This document shows, piece after piece, positions 42,001-52,390 of a stretch of 64,000 nucleotides of DNA. A model generated the notes under the pieces. The model ran no database searches and had not been told where the DNA came from. It saw nothing but the letters and a program-made list of their open reading frames with translations. Origin of the DNA: Knufia peltigerae. Taxonomy: Eukaryota > Ascomycota > Eurotiomycetes > Chaetothyriales > Trichomeriaceae. Each line of letters begins with the position of its first letter. The stretch's first letter is position 1. The position numbers and the translations under genes were made by a program. The stretch spans positions 1 through 64,000 of the forward strand of contig JAPDRN010000167.1 in NCBI GenBank assembly GCA_030247855.1, given 5' to 3'.

Positions 42001-43257
42001 GCCAGTTTTCATCTCTGTGAGTAAAGTTCTGAAATAACCAGTAGTTGCAGGTCGGCCAAACTCATTGTTGAAAGCTGCTGCACCAATAGGTCCTTCAAGC
42101 ATAATGTCCAAGCTGGTAGCTATGTGATGAGGCTTACCGTAGTCAAGCTCCCATGGTTGGTGATGGCCTGGGATCAGTAGATCAGAGACGGTAAATCCTG
42201 TGAGGCCGGCTTTGGGTTTTGAGCCACGTCCAGTTGCACCCTCATCCCGAATTTCGCCACCAGAACCTGTCGCTGCACCTGGAAAGGGCGAGACAGCGGT
42301 AGGATGATTATGGGTCTCAACCTTGGCCAGGAAATCAACTCTTTCCTTGATAGCTTTCCACTGCCCGTTAACATCATCCGGAGCCCATTGACTTCCTTGG
42401 CTGCCTTGTAGCACCGCTGCATTGTCACTGTACGCGCTGATGGTTCCCTCACTGGTCACCTTATGGGTGTTCCGGATCATGCCAAAGAGTGTATTGAACT
42501 TGGTTTGACCGTCGATGACCCATGTTGCATTGAATATCTTGTGTCGACAGTGTTCCGAATTAACTTGAGCAAACATGAAAAGTTCGACGTCTGTCGGATT
42601 TCGCGGAACAGACCCATCTTTGGCATATGCCTCGGCGAGATAATGTATTTCTGAAGGGTCCAAAGCCAGGCCAAGATCCTTATTCAGTTGTTCCAGGACC
42701 TCCGTAGGTGATTTGCCATCCTTGTAGAGGTCGTATGTTCCCAACGTACCGGCTTCCTGGTGTAGGAAAAGCATGTCGAGATCTGGCTCACCTTCAGAGA
42801 TTGTTTCAGTCATTCGGTCGTGAAGAATATTCAAGGCGGCCGCATCCAACGTCTTGTCATCTTCTAAATTGATGATGAGTTTGATGCCGCGCTCGATCCT
42901 ACGAACGCTATGTCGTAGCCCACAAACATGGGCAATACTGGTTGCCTTTGTACTCCAAGGTGAAATAGTGCCTGGTCTAGGCAAGACATAAAAGGTTTGG
43001 GATAAGCCATCATGTCTTTCGAGGCCATTGTTTTGGAGGACGTTGGTCAGTAACTTTTCTAATAGGGTACGGTGCTCTGAGTCAAGGTCGTTGACCAGTT
43101 CAACATAGTGAACGTATTGTCCTTGAACATCTTTCACCCCAATCTGTGCGGCCAGAGCCTGGCGACGAAAGTCGGAAAAGGCGGAGCCGCCAGGAATCAC
43201 ACAGATCTCGGACATCGAAGAGGCTATGTTGCGAGTGTCCTGCTTGTCGCTGGACAC
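39097..43257 (-). CDS. ADE6: Phosphoribosylformylglycinamidine synthase (FGAM synthase)
   Basis: Intronless, 1386 aa. Single-chain PurL: N-terminal PurS-like domain, linker (DVELFMFAQVNSEHCRHKIFNA), two AIRS-like halves (KVETHNHPTAVSPFPGAATG; GEPTLALISS-type; VGKDSMSMKMKW; AYHDRSDGGLFTTLAEMSFAG), and a C-terminal class I glutaminase with nucleophile Cys about 1207 (LGVCNGCQVLSKL) and PHPER His/Glu about 1347/1349. It makes FGAM from FGAR, glutamine and ATP, step four of de novo purine synthesis in the cytosol. Met15 (43215) fits family starts better than Met1. Usual length is about 1340-1360, so a shorter N-terminus is likely. The last third is markedly GC-rich, which creates long shadow frames on the other strand. 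Confidence 0.97.
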   Translation of the reverse strand: MSSDKQDTRNIASSMSEICVIPGGSAFSDFRRQALAAQIGVKDVQGQYVHYVELVNDLDSEHRTLLEKLLTNVLQNNGLERHDGLSQTFYVLPRPGTISPWSTKATSIAHVCGLRHSVRRIERGIKLIINLEDDKTLDAAALNILHDRMTETISEGEPDLDMLFLHQEAGTLGTYDLYKDGKSPTEVLEQLNKDLGLALDPSEIHYLAEAYAKDGSVPRNPTDVELFMFAQVNSEHCRHKIFNATWVIDGQTKFNTLFGMIRNTHKVTSEGTISAYSDNAAVLQGSQGSQWAPDDVNGQWKAIKERVDFLAKVETHNHPTAVSPFPGAATGSGGEIRDEGATGRGSKPKAGLTGFTVSDLLIPGHHQPWELDYGKPHHIATSLDIMLEGPIGAAAFNNEFGRPATTGYFRTLLTEMKTGKESSEIRGYHKPVMIAGGVGTVRPELALKNPDLVKEGARLIALGGPAMLVGLGGGAASSMGSGEGSADLDFASVQRGNPEMQRRAQEVINACAALGPERNPILFIHDVGAGGLSNALPELAKDSGLGAQFELREVDCADNSMSPLQIWCCEAQERYVLAVNPDDMNKFRSIANRERSTISVVGHATNEQALKLTDRNNPSNHGHQDPIDLPMDVLFGKPPKMTRTVTSRKVDLPAFDTSLSMYVPQASTHGLLEEAIDRVLQMPAVGSKSFLITIGDRTVGGLTARDQMVGPWQIPVADVSVTATSLTSDIKTGEAMAMGERPTLALISSTASARMAVAESLMNLTAADLPDRLHQVKLSANWMSAASHPGEGAAIYEAVETLGMDLCPQLGIAIPVGKDSMSMKMKWQDKDTNEAKEVTAPLTVVISAFAPVLDIKKTWTPQLKRYNEVGESTLFFVDLGLAHRAMGGSILAQSFKQIGDESPDIRSVNLFKDFFDATQQLHEQDLVLAYHDRSDGGLFTTLAEMSFAGRCGIELMINDICPTPNTPDVVSCLFNEELGAVFQVRKADENKFKACFATCGPPPGLIHKIGRVSTKSSSQNMAIYHGGKLIYRGARAELQQKWSNTSYWMQRLRDNPGCADAEYANIGNDSDPGISYNLTYNPKENINSYKTSLLSIVRPTTRPRVAILRDQGTNGHAEMAFAFDAAGFTAVDVHMSDILDPKSHQTHLGLEHDLGGFTGLALAGGFSFGDCLGAGQGWAKSILFHPDARRKFRAFFERRDTFTLGVCNGCQVLSKLKELIPGARHWPSFERNESEQYEARVCMVRIVADDGGLPPSVFFHGMAGSSLPIAVAHGEGRACFADADNGNRALDAQLASEFAASHLAPIRYVDNRSLEPTTAYPANPNGSPSGIAGVRSEDGRVLALMPHPERTILQGVGSYIPDGKSTEWGEYGPWARLFQSARRWVG

Positions 43258-44251
43258 AGTCGGATCGTGTGTATCGTCCTAGAACATGACCAAGACCCGA
43301 AGCGCTAGTAGTCAGGCTGAGTATGCTGCCCGATAGATTGAATGATCGTCTGACACTAGGCAATTGTGCGCAGGATCAGGTGGACATGCTCGGCAGGACG
43401 AAAGCTGACCTTGGTCTGAGTCGACTGCCACAATTAAAGCCGTCGTTTTTCTGGTCATCTGAGCCTACCTAATAAAACTTCAACGTATCAAAAAAAATCT
43501 TCTAGAGAGGTGGAAAAATTGATGCCGGCGGAGGGGCTTGGCGTGATCCTTGCGGTTGATGCCTCCAAAATGTACCTATAGGAGGCAAGTAAATAGGCTG
43601 TTTAGGTAACGGAGTAGGCCACCGCCATGGATAGACGGCATGAAGTCGGGTCAATTCTCTTAGGAGCCCCATAGGCGGTACGCGTCCCTAACTTCAGCCC
43701 AGTCGACGGGCTCTTTAGGGGCCGATGTCCCCAGAAACCGGCCACTTAATCTACCCCAAAGACCCCATCTTGCATGTGCTTTGCCCTTGAGCCTGCCCCT
43801 GTACCCGACAAGCACAAAAAGAACAGATCCCAATCTTGCACTTCGTCATCAGGCATTTCGCCCTGACCTTCTCCGTACTGCTGAAGAGATAGCCAGCTGT
43901 CCAAGACTGTCACATTTCAGATTCCCCTGTGCTCGCACTGTCTACAGAAAACAGCTTCTATCACTTGACTCAATATACTCAGCATCTTCGTTCGCAATAT
44001 CTTATTGACGTGACCTCTTACTCGGTACTCCGCTTTTCGACGCGACCTACTCGCACCGCCGGCTGTCCTCATGCACTCGCCATTGACCGAACATTTCATC
44101 GTTGATCCCCGATTCTCACGATTCACGCCCTCCGTTCCCTTGGGTGACCTTTTCCTGCGTAGCCGACCCACCTAACCGACACCTCAGATCTCTCATCTTG
44201 AGCACGAGGGTCTTGATCACTCTTCCTACCTGAACATCCTTCAGTTGCAGG
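43258..44251. promoter_or_regulatory. Divergent intergenic region, ADE6 and hexose-transporter-like genes
   Basis: About 1 kb. It must contain the missing first exon or start codon of the transporter gene. The left part has an AT-rich element near 43470-43510 and several partial CTCCGTACT/TACTCCGCT words. No other gene supported. Confidence 0.45.
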
Positions 44252-46651
44252 GTTAGTCGACATTCGACTGCCCTTTTTCACGCCGCCAACATTCCTTCTC
44301 CTCCCCGCTACCCCGACTCATTCCTCCACCACCGATCGCACTCGTCCCGTTCACGAGCTGAGCTTGGTAGCCAGATTGCCGCGTTGCCAGCTCAAGAAGA
44401 AAACGAGAAACACGAGAGCTCTCGGCGACCGTCATTGTCTTCGGCTACGGAATCTGACGACTTCTCTCTCTGGAGTGACACAGGAGATCTCGCAGAACAG
44501 CTTGCCAACGACGAGGATCCGTATCGGATCGAGCTTGATCCTCTTACCAGAGAAGGTCAGAGGCTCAAGGGCTCCGGTCACGGTGGAGGGCGGAAGAAGA
44601 AAGTCGGTTTCAAAAAGCAACATCATCTCGAGGGGAGTTCAAGTCCTCTGCGGATAGATAAAGAAGCTATCTTCGTTCCGGAGCCTCCACCGAGGCAGAT
44701 ATCCAAGGCAGAAAGATTGCTAGCGCTCATCATGGCACCGAACGACCCTCAATCAGCCCGGGTCAAGGGACTCGTTGGCAAACCTCTTTTGTACGTCTAA
44801 ATCCAAGTATTTATGGGCATGCATATCGTGGTGGCTGACGTGACTGACACAGATATTTTACGAGTGTATTTGTGTCTCTGGGAGTTTTCCTTTTCGGATA
44901 TGATCAAGGCGTTATGTCTGGTATTATCACGTATGTTGCTTGCCCCTGATGCTCTTCCTATCGCTGATGGACAGCAGTGGTCCTTTCTTTAGAGACTATT
45001 TCAACCAGCCAGGTCCAGCCGAAGTTGGGACTATGGTTGCAATCCTCGAGATCGGGGCTCTGATCGCATCATTATGTGTTGGTAGAGTGGGAGACATCAT
45101 TGGACGCCGCCGCACCATCCTCTACGGCTCCATGGTTTTCTTCGTTGGAGGCATGCTCCAGACCTTTGCAAATGGTATGCCCATGATGATGGTTGGGAGA
45201 TTTATCGCCGGTCTTGGTGTCGGAGCGCTCTCCACAATCGTTCCTGTCTATCAGTCTGAAATCAGTCCTCCGCACAATCGCGGCAAGTTGGCGTGTATAG
45301 AATTCACGGGCAATATTACTGGTTACGCTGCCAGTGTTTGGGTGGACTATTTCTGCAGTTACATTGAGAACGACAACTCATGGCGAACGCCTCTTCTTAT
45401 GCAATGTGTTATGGGAGCCCTGCTAGGTTTTGGCAGTTTGATCATTTGTGAATCTCCAAGGTAAGGGAACAAGAAAACGAATTTGGAGCTGGCTGGAGGC
45501 TGACATAGTGGTATCAGATGGCTTCTGGACAATGATCATGATGAAGAAGGAATTATTGTGATCGCTAATCTTTATGGGAAGGGTGACATCCACAATCCGA
45601 AGGCGCGACAGGAATACCGAGAGATCAAGATGAATGTGTTGATACAACGCCAGGAAGGAGAACGGTCATACGCTGATATGTTCAAACGATACAGCAAACG
45701 CGTCTTCATCGCCATGTCCGCTCAGGCGTTTGCCCAACTCAACGGCATCAATGTCATTTCCTACTATGCGCCACTCGTCTTTGAATCAGCTGGGTGGGTT
45801 GGACGAGATGCAATTCTCATGACAGGCATCAATGCCATCTCATACCTAGCTTCGACTGTCCCACCTTGGTATCTGGTGGACAGGTGGGGACGACGACCTA
45901 TTCTCCTTTCCGGAGCAGTGGCTATGATCATCTCGCTATCACTGATCTCGTACTTTATCTTCATCGACATCAAGTACACCCCTGCCCTAGTGGTCATTTT
46001 CGTCATGGTATACAACGCTTCTTTCGGCGCGAGTTGGGGTCCTATTCCGTGGCTGTACCCACCGGAAATCTTGCCTTTGAGCATTCGAGCCAAGGGTGCT
46101 AGTCTGAGCACGGCCAGTAATTGGGCCTTCAACTTCTTGGTGGGAGAACTCACGCCTGTACTACAAGGTGCTATCAAATGGCGCTTGTATCTTGTACATG
46201 CGTTCTTTTGCGCCGTAAGTTTCGTTCTTGGTAAGTATAGGCCCTGTGTTCAAACGGACGATGAGGCTTACGTTGTCCAGTATATTTCGTCTATCCCGAG
46301 ACCGCAAACGTTCGTCTCGAAGACATGAATGCACTCTTTGGGGATGCCACAACTGCAATGCCCACACCAGCATCACACGCAGAACAAGGCTCCCTAATGG
46401 GTGTTGGGTCTCCATCCTCGATCGACATCAGACAAGGAGCCAGCCAACCTGGAATGTTTGCAGCCGGCGACGCCATTCCCGGCCTTGATATCGATCCACC
46501 CGATGTCCAGCTAGACGGCAACGGCAAACTGCGAGGTCGAAGTGATAGCTCCCAAGGCTTCGGCAACTGGATTGGGAGGATGGTATCGAGGTCACGACAA
46601 GATAGTAGTTCCCGGGGCCAGTACAACAAAGTTGGACAAAACGAAGATTAA
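44252..46651 (+). CDS. MFS sugar transporter with long cytosolic N-terminus (5' end unresolved)
   Basis: Exons ending or starting at 44790, 44853-44930, 44978-45460, 45518-46230 and 46281-46651 give at least 727 aa in one frame. Cytosolic N-terminus (RYPDSFLHHRSHSSRSRAEL, FSLWSDTGDLAEQLANDEDP) then a 12-segment sugar porter: VSLGVFLFGYDQGVMSGIIT, GRVGDIIGRRRT, PVYQSEISPPHNRG, CESPRWLLDN, YYAPLVFESAGW, YLVDRWGRRP, PWLYPPEILPLSIRAKG, YFVYPETANVRLEDM. No in-frame ATG precedes the conserved N-terminus, so an upstream exon is needed; acceptors TTGCAG (44250) and GTTAG (44256) both require phase 2. Intron 2 ends in CAGCAG; using 44977 gives IITGPFF, as in relatives, while 44974 adds one Ser. Confidence 0.85.
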
Positions 46652-47649
46652 GTTGGAATGCATTTATATTGGATCATGACAGCGGCCTATCTGTCATATA
46701 GACTTGAACGGCAGCGAGGCAGGCGTTTCTGGGGCCACATCTGAAAAAGGATCAGTCCCATTGGTATCCGCAAGGTACCATGTTGGTGATTGTGTTTGGA
46801 GGGCCAGTATGGGCATCAGGTTGAACCTGACGACAGTGGAGTTAATGTATATGTACCAGGATTTTAACCTAGCATTTTAAGGGATTACAGAAGGACAGGT
46901 ATTCCTGATTCACATCCCTCATAGACAATCTGGATTAGGAATATCGGTCTTCGTATGAACAAGTCACTATGAGACCATTGGTGCATGGAATGATCGGGGC
47001 CGGTGATATTCGGCATCTGGAGCGATAAGTACTTACAGTAACTAGAACTTGACTCATGTGCTTCCTGGCAGCGCTTCTCATCCCACTCTCCACCTATCTT
47101 TGCTTTGCTACCTTCTTCACTGGACACGAGTACTGTCTTATCATAAAGCCACGCAGTCGAATATCCTTGCCTCAGAATCTAGCATACAACAGACCGTTTC
47201 GTTTGATCTACCGCATTGTTCGATTCGCCCAATCGGCGATTCATCCCGCGATCCTACCTAGCCTCACTAGCCTCACCACTTGCTTAGCCTCTCCGCGCCG
47301 ATCTTTGTCCCGTGACGGTCTTGAGCATCTCATTGTTCTTTGGCAAGATTGTGCATCCAAAACATCAGCACAGAACCTCCGATAACGACGCGTACCTGAG
47401 CATCAAGAAACGCCCCTACCGACCTAGGTCAACCTTGCCGCACCGACTCCTTCTCCTCGATTCCCCGGAAGCGCCCGCATTCTCCACGGCGACTCATCCT
47501 CCGCGGTCTCACTCGCTATCTGGACCGCAAGAGTCTAGGAAAATACATACTCAAGCTCTTTTATTGTCTGCAGCTTCAATGTGTCCGGCTTTGTCTCTTA
47601 ATGCTGGTCACTCTGGCAGACCCGAGTCAATCACGGTGATGGAAAGACC
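46652..47649. other. 1-kb intergenic region, no gene seen
   Basis: Between two + strand genes. Several short open frames (47056-47385, 47312-47653) without family resemblance; the right half is C/T-rich and probably promoter and leader of the 823-aa gene. Confidence 0.5.
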
Positions 47650-50121
47650 ATGACAGTTTGCGACAAAATGTCCCAGGGTACGAAGGAGTCTCAGAACACA
47701 CATCATATATACAGACACCAGCAGTATAACCCCAAGAACATCGCGCAACTAGATCAGTGCATTCACTTTCTCCAAGAATCCATCCTTCCAAGACAGCCAT
47801 ATCTCCTCTCTGTTCCCTCCGGGGTGCCATACCGACACAGCTCACGCTTCATAAACACCTGGTATGAAGGCACACCTTTCGAGCGCCACGAAGAACAACT
47901 GCAGTACTTGAGTTTTTTCGCGCACCAGGGCGACCACGAGTCGCTCTTGAAAGTGGAAGGTGGGTGGGCAGATGATCAAGGAAATCCCATTGAAGACGAG
48001 GTCTCTCCCCGAACTGTGCCCGCAAGCGGCTGCAATACACCTGGAGAGCCTGGACATCGTAAGAAGATCAGCCTGAAAGATTACAAGACCAAGGGCAAGA
48101 GCCCTTCTACGCTACAAGCCCGGCCACAGCCGTCGCAGTCTACAAAGGAACCCGAGTCATCAGGCAGATCGGAGGCTAAGGTGCAAGAGAAGGCGAAATC
48201 AGAGCAGACCAGCAAGGAAAGGGGTGTTGTTCCACGGAAGACAGACATAGAGCCACCAGACCCGAAGTCAAAAGTGGTCCCGCTGAAAGTTTCCGGCCCA
48301 TCTCGAAGCCCTCTAAGAAGCCAGCCAGAAGACAGTCCAAGTCCAGTGAAGAAACGTAAACTATCACCACATTTCGAAGCGTCCAAATCTGTTAGGGCTC
48401 CGCCAAAATCTGAACCTGCACAGCCCATCATGGCCATGCCGACTCTGTTGTCACCAACCCTGCCCTCACCAGAGAATGAGACTGGACTCCCCCAGCTCCT
48501 GTCTCCGGTTTTACCACCCACTCTTACGAAAGCACTATCGAGTTCACCCAATTCTGAATTTCTTGGCAGCCCAGCGAATGGTTCACATCAACGTACAGAT
48601 TCTGTTCGCTCGATTCTTGCCGGAGTCGGTCTTGACAATGACCCGCTCCCCGACAAGACCAGACTGGCCCCTACTGGTAGCCGAGTCCGCTCAGACAGTA
48701 CGCACTCGGCTCGGAGTTCAGCTCCGGGTACTCCAAACGCAAGTAAAAATCTACTTGGCTCGAAACTCCTGTCGAAGTCCGGCATCAGACCAGGGACACC
48801 TGTGCAAAATGGAGCGCGGGCAAGTCCTGGACCCAGACAGCGACATACTATTATTCTGAAATATGGCAAAAAGAACCGGAAGAGAGTCGAAGGTCTTCTG
48901 AAGTTTGCGGCTCGTCCGAAGAAGGAAGTGATTAAGCAAGAACGCTTAGATACACGAGAGACGAAACCCAAGCGCGAAGCAATCAAGGAAGAAGAAAACG
49001 ACGGAGGACAGACTCCTGACGTAAAATCTAACCTTTCCGTCGTGGATGATGTCAAAGTTGAGAAGAAGCGTAAAGCTCAAGATAGTCCCGGGCCTGCAAT
49101 CAAAAAAACGAAGTCTGCAAACTTGACTGCTGAAGATGTTAGGCGACCATCTACGCCGGTGGCCCCTGCTGGCAGATCCCCACTTACTTCGCAAGCCAGA
49201 ACTGCCTTCTCTACCCCTAAGAAGGATCTGAAATCGTCTGCAATGAGACGAGTTGAATCGACAGACGGCCTTGATGTGCCGACTCCCTCTGGGGACAAGG
49301 GACGCGTATCAACGCCTGTCTCAGGCCCGAAACCATCTCCACAGCCAAATGCCTCGAGCACAAGAGAAGAAGAACGGCAACAATGGTCAAATGTGAGCAA
49401 TACATATTTCACTATGGGCCGAAGTCTAAAGCATGAAGGCACTTCTATGCTTTCATCGTCTGAAGAAGATCCCAAATCTCCTCAGGCCATAAAGGCAGTG
49501 GTTCTCGTGGTCGAAGCTTTACTATGTTTCATGATTAACACTTACGCACGCGGTAAATGCAGACCAGGGTCGGACCCGGATTGGCGATCCATTCTGCCCT
49601 ACCACATTTTTGTATACAGGGCGTCAAGGAAATACCCACACCTACACGGCTTGGTTATGCAACTTGGTGCAGTGTGTCGGCAGCAGATCCAGAAGCATGA
49701 TCTAGATAAACTAGCTCGAGACCCATTGCCTGACGAATACTGCAACTCAGCCCCAACGCCGAGTAGCGACGGCAACACGAAAACCAACGAAGATGTGGAG
49801 AAGTACAGGAAGCGGTACACTCAGTTTCGAGACGATATGATCCACAACATCCGTGAACTTCAGACTGCTTGGCTGGACGGTTTCCGCTACCTTTCACCTG
49901 AACTGCTGAGACGAGAGTATCCGAACACCTGGGCCCTGAGGGCAAAGGATGCGACGCTGAGACTACAGGAGAAGCCATCGCCTTTGAAAATGCCAAAAAG
50001 TTTTTATCTACCGATGGATGCGAATACGACGGCACTTGAGGCTGCGAGATTCGGGATGGCGTTCCTAACCGAGTGGGCTGAGAAGGAAAAGATCGACTGG
50101 AAGACAAAGATCGATCTATGA
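47650..50121 (+). CDS. Unrecognised conserved-looking 823-aa protein, possible AF4/Ell-complex-like factor
   Basis: Intronless, 823 aa (or 817 from Met7). N-terminal 130 residues are well ordered (QLDQCIHFLQESILPRQPYL, RFINTWYEGTPFERHEEQLQ, GDHESLLKVEGGW). A basic KKISLKDYKTKGK motif near 138-150 opens a long Ser/Pro/Lys-rich disordered region. From about residue 580 a compact helical domain follows: YFTMGRSLKHEGTSML, AIKAVVLVVEALLCFMINTY, DWRSILPYHIFVYRASRKYP, LVMQLGAVCRQQI, ending near WAEKEKIDW. I do not recognise the family with certainty. The LKH-plus-amphipathic-helix pattern recalls the C-terminal homology domain of AF4/FMR2 elongation scaffolds. The basic SP-rich centre suggests a nuclear protein. 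Confidence 0.7.
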   Translation: MTVCDKMSQGTKESQNTHHIYRHQQYNPKNIAQLDQCIHFLQESILPRQPYLLSVPSGVPYRHSSRFINTWYEGTPFERHEEQLQYLSFFAHQGDHESLLKVEGGWADDQGNPIEDEVSPRTVPASGCNTPGEPGHRKKISLKDYKTKGKSPSTLQARPQPSQSTKEPESSGRSEAKVQEKAKSEQTSKERGVVPRKTDIEPPDPKSKVVPLKVSGPSRSPLRSQPEDSPSPVKKRKLSPHFEASKSVRAPPKSEPAQPIMAMPTLLSPTLPSPENETGLPQLLSPVLPPTLTKALSSSPNSEFLGSPANGSHQRTDSVRSILAGVGLDNDPLPDKTRLAPTGSRVRSDSTHSARSSAPGTPNASKNLLGSKLLSKSGIRPGTPVQNGARASPGPRQRHTIILKYGKKNRKRVEGLLKFAARPKKEVIKQERLDTRETKPKREAIKEEENDGGQTPDVKSNLSVVDDVKVEKKRKAQDSPGPAIKKTKSANLTAEDVRRPSTPVAPAGRSPLTSQARTAFSTPKKDLKSSAMRRVESTDGLDVPTPSGDKGRVSTPVSGPKPSPQPNASSTREEERQQWSNVSNTYFTMGRSLKHEGTSMLSSSEEDPKSPQAIKAVVLVVEALLCFMINTYARGKCRPGSDPDWRSILPYHIFVYRASRKYPHLHGLVMQLGAVCRQQIQKHDLDKLARDPLPDEYCNSAPTPSSDGNTKTNEDVEKYRKRYTQFRDDMIHNIRELQTAWLDGFRYLSPELLRREYPNTWALRAKDATLRLQEKPSPLKMPKSFYLPMDANTTALEAARFGMAFLTEWAEKEKIDWKTKIDL

Positions 50122-50640
50122 AGCACCTTTACTTTTGCTGCTCTGTCGTTTTATTGACACCCCTTCTAAATGCGAGTGTAAGGAACTTTGCCCTGCACAT
50201 GATCACTTTTTACCCCATGAATTTTAGCGATTTGAGAGCTTGAGATACCAAATATTATGAGCAAAGAACAGGCTTTGCTTTTTGTTAGAAACACGCGCGT
50301 GCCTACCTCAGTGGCATTTTACAGCTGGCTAGAGCTTTACAATTGAATACTATTAGACATTGAACATACTTTTCCTAGAGATCTTGTGACAAACACCAAC
50401 CAATTCCAATCACTGGGGTCGGCTTGAAGCAATCCAAAACTGAAGAATATCCAACCATGGAATGAAGTCGCTGATTTGCCAAGCCACAGCCTTGCAGATT
50501 ATCAAGAAACAAGGCTGCATCTACTGTTGAACTAACCTGGCGACCTTCATCAATACAAATCTAGCCTTCTCACGCATGACTACCCTGAGTCCTGTCCACG
50601 CCGCGGATGTGTCGCTAAGCATGGCTCTGCTATTAAGAGA
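50122..50640. other. Intergenic region, no gene seen
   Basis: 519 bp between two + strand genes; mostly AT-balanced sequence, no site recognised. Confidence 0.5.
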
Positions 50641-51959
50641 ATGTCACTCGACGATGATCCTTCCGACTTCGACGGTGTCCTGCCCGTAATCCCCATTGAC
50701 TCCCCACCAATTTACAAAGATCGAAAGAGCAATGCTGCGACCGGTGCATCTGCAGCCGGCGCTCGCGCTTTCGCCGCGCAGGCGGTAGCCTTTTACTTTC
50801 GAGCACCCGTCAAGGCGTTTTTCAGAACGAGGGTGGACTACTTGGTACATATCCCATACACCAGCTATCCGTCATTATCGAGACGGAACGTGCTACTAAC
50901 ACCCGCTGCTTGTCCCGCCAGGCCTACGCAAAATCTATCCTCCCACCTACACAGAACGGCCGCTTTTCCTGGCGAACCACGACCCCGGGCTTGCTAGCCC
51001 ACGCCATCAAGAACTACGGCTGGCGCTTCATCCCGGAACAACTCTTCCCTCCTCTCGCCGCGAACATCATTGTCGGCGCGGCATTGTACACTTCCTATCT
51101 ACAAGTTCTGGGTCGACTATATGAACCATCCTCCCATGCTTCGAAGACGGTCTTCCCACCTCCTCCCCCGGCACATACCTTTGCGGCGGGGTTCGCGGCG
51201 GGCACCATACAGAGTTTGATCGCGGCGCCACTGGACGCACTCCAGGTCCGCTTCGACCAGCGCGGAGAGGCATACCAGAACAAGACAATGTGGCAGTACG
51301 GCAAGGGCAAGCTGCACGAGATAGGCGCTCGGGGGATCTTCGCGGGGTGGGGGTTGTCGTTCTTGAAAGACAGCTTCGGCTCGGCCATCTTCTTCTCGAC
51401 ATTTGAATACGTCAAGGCGCAGGGCTATTACAGATTTGTGCGCTGGCACTACGGATCGCTGGGCGACGTGGCCGTAGATAAACTCGCGCACAAGCGAGGT
51501 GGGAAGGCCGCGACAGAGAGTCAGCCCACCGCGGTGATCCGGCCTCATTATGCGCTGGAGCCGGGGTTTCTCATGCTCGCCGGCATGACAGCGTCCGTGG
51601 CCCAGCAGGTCATTCTGTACCCATTGTCGACGTTCCAGACGTTGCACTACGAACGGCTTGAGGATCTGGACAAGAAGGCCGTTCAGCTCGACCGCCAGTC
51701 CAGTGGACGGAGCCGGGGGAGAATGCTGCGCGCGTATTACCACGCGTACCAGGAGACCTTGGCCCAGGCCCGCGTGCAGGCCAGACAGGTCGGAGGGATG
51801 AAGACGTGGCTGTTCAGAGGTTTCTGGTGGTTCACCATCAGACAGGTCCCGTCAACCAGTGCAGGATTGATCATCTTCGAATTGGTCCGCAGAAAGTACG
51901 GTCTGTCGGGAGACGAGGTCAGAATCACACAGGATGGCTATGATATATTGTTGACGTGA
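50641..51959 (+). CDS. Mitochondrial carrier family protein
   Basis: Two exons, 50641-50844 and 50922-51959, encode 413 aa; the 77-bp intron has a CTAAC branch site. Carrier repeats are degenerate. Seen: PFYFRAPVKAFFRTR-like N-terminal helix, FAAGFAAGTIQSLIAAPLDALQVRFDQRG (carrier signature PxD with APLD), IGARGIFAGWGLSFLKDSFGSAIFFSTFEYVK (typical GxxxxxxGxxxxxxRD-like block with KD), GMTASVAQQVILYPLSTFQTLHY (second signature YPL), and TWLFRGFWWFTIRQVPSTSAGLIIFEL. Probably six membrane helices in the inner or outer mitochondrial membrane. The longer than usual length (family about 300) comes from an acidic N-terminus and a 100-residue loop. Substrate unknown. Confidence 0.82.
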
Positions 51960-52390
51960 GATGCCCTCGGGCGTCCTACATTATAATAGATGGTAGCGGT
52001 AATCCTAGATGCCTCCCTACTCCCCTCTGTGGTTCAACGGTCCACTCTACAATTAGCGTAGTACAATGAATCAAAACCTCTTCTCCAACCACACTATCGT
52101 CTCGCCACCTGATATCAATGACTGGGAAAGAAAACATACTCGATCATCGATTAGTCCCATTTCAGATGTGTATACTCCATATAGATGCAAGGGCACCACG
52201 ATTTGGAGATCTGCGCGCTAATAGTGTCGCCATACCGTTGATGATGCGGAGAAGTCCATCCACGATTTATCATCTATGACATGTGGCGCTATGGACGGAA
52301 GGGCAGTGTTACAGAATGGTCAATAGATAGTCACGGGAGGGAAAGCTGTTCAGTGTTTTGTGGATACAGATACAGAAACAGACACAAGCA
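51960..52390. other. Intergenic region, no gene seen
   Basis: 431 bp; 3' region of the carrier gene and promoter of the proline-racemase-like gene. Confidence 0.5.
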
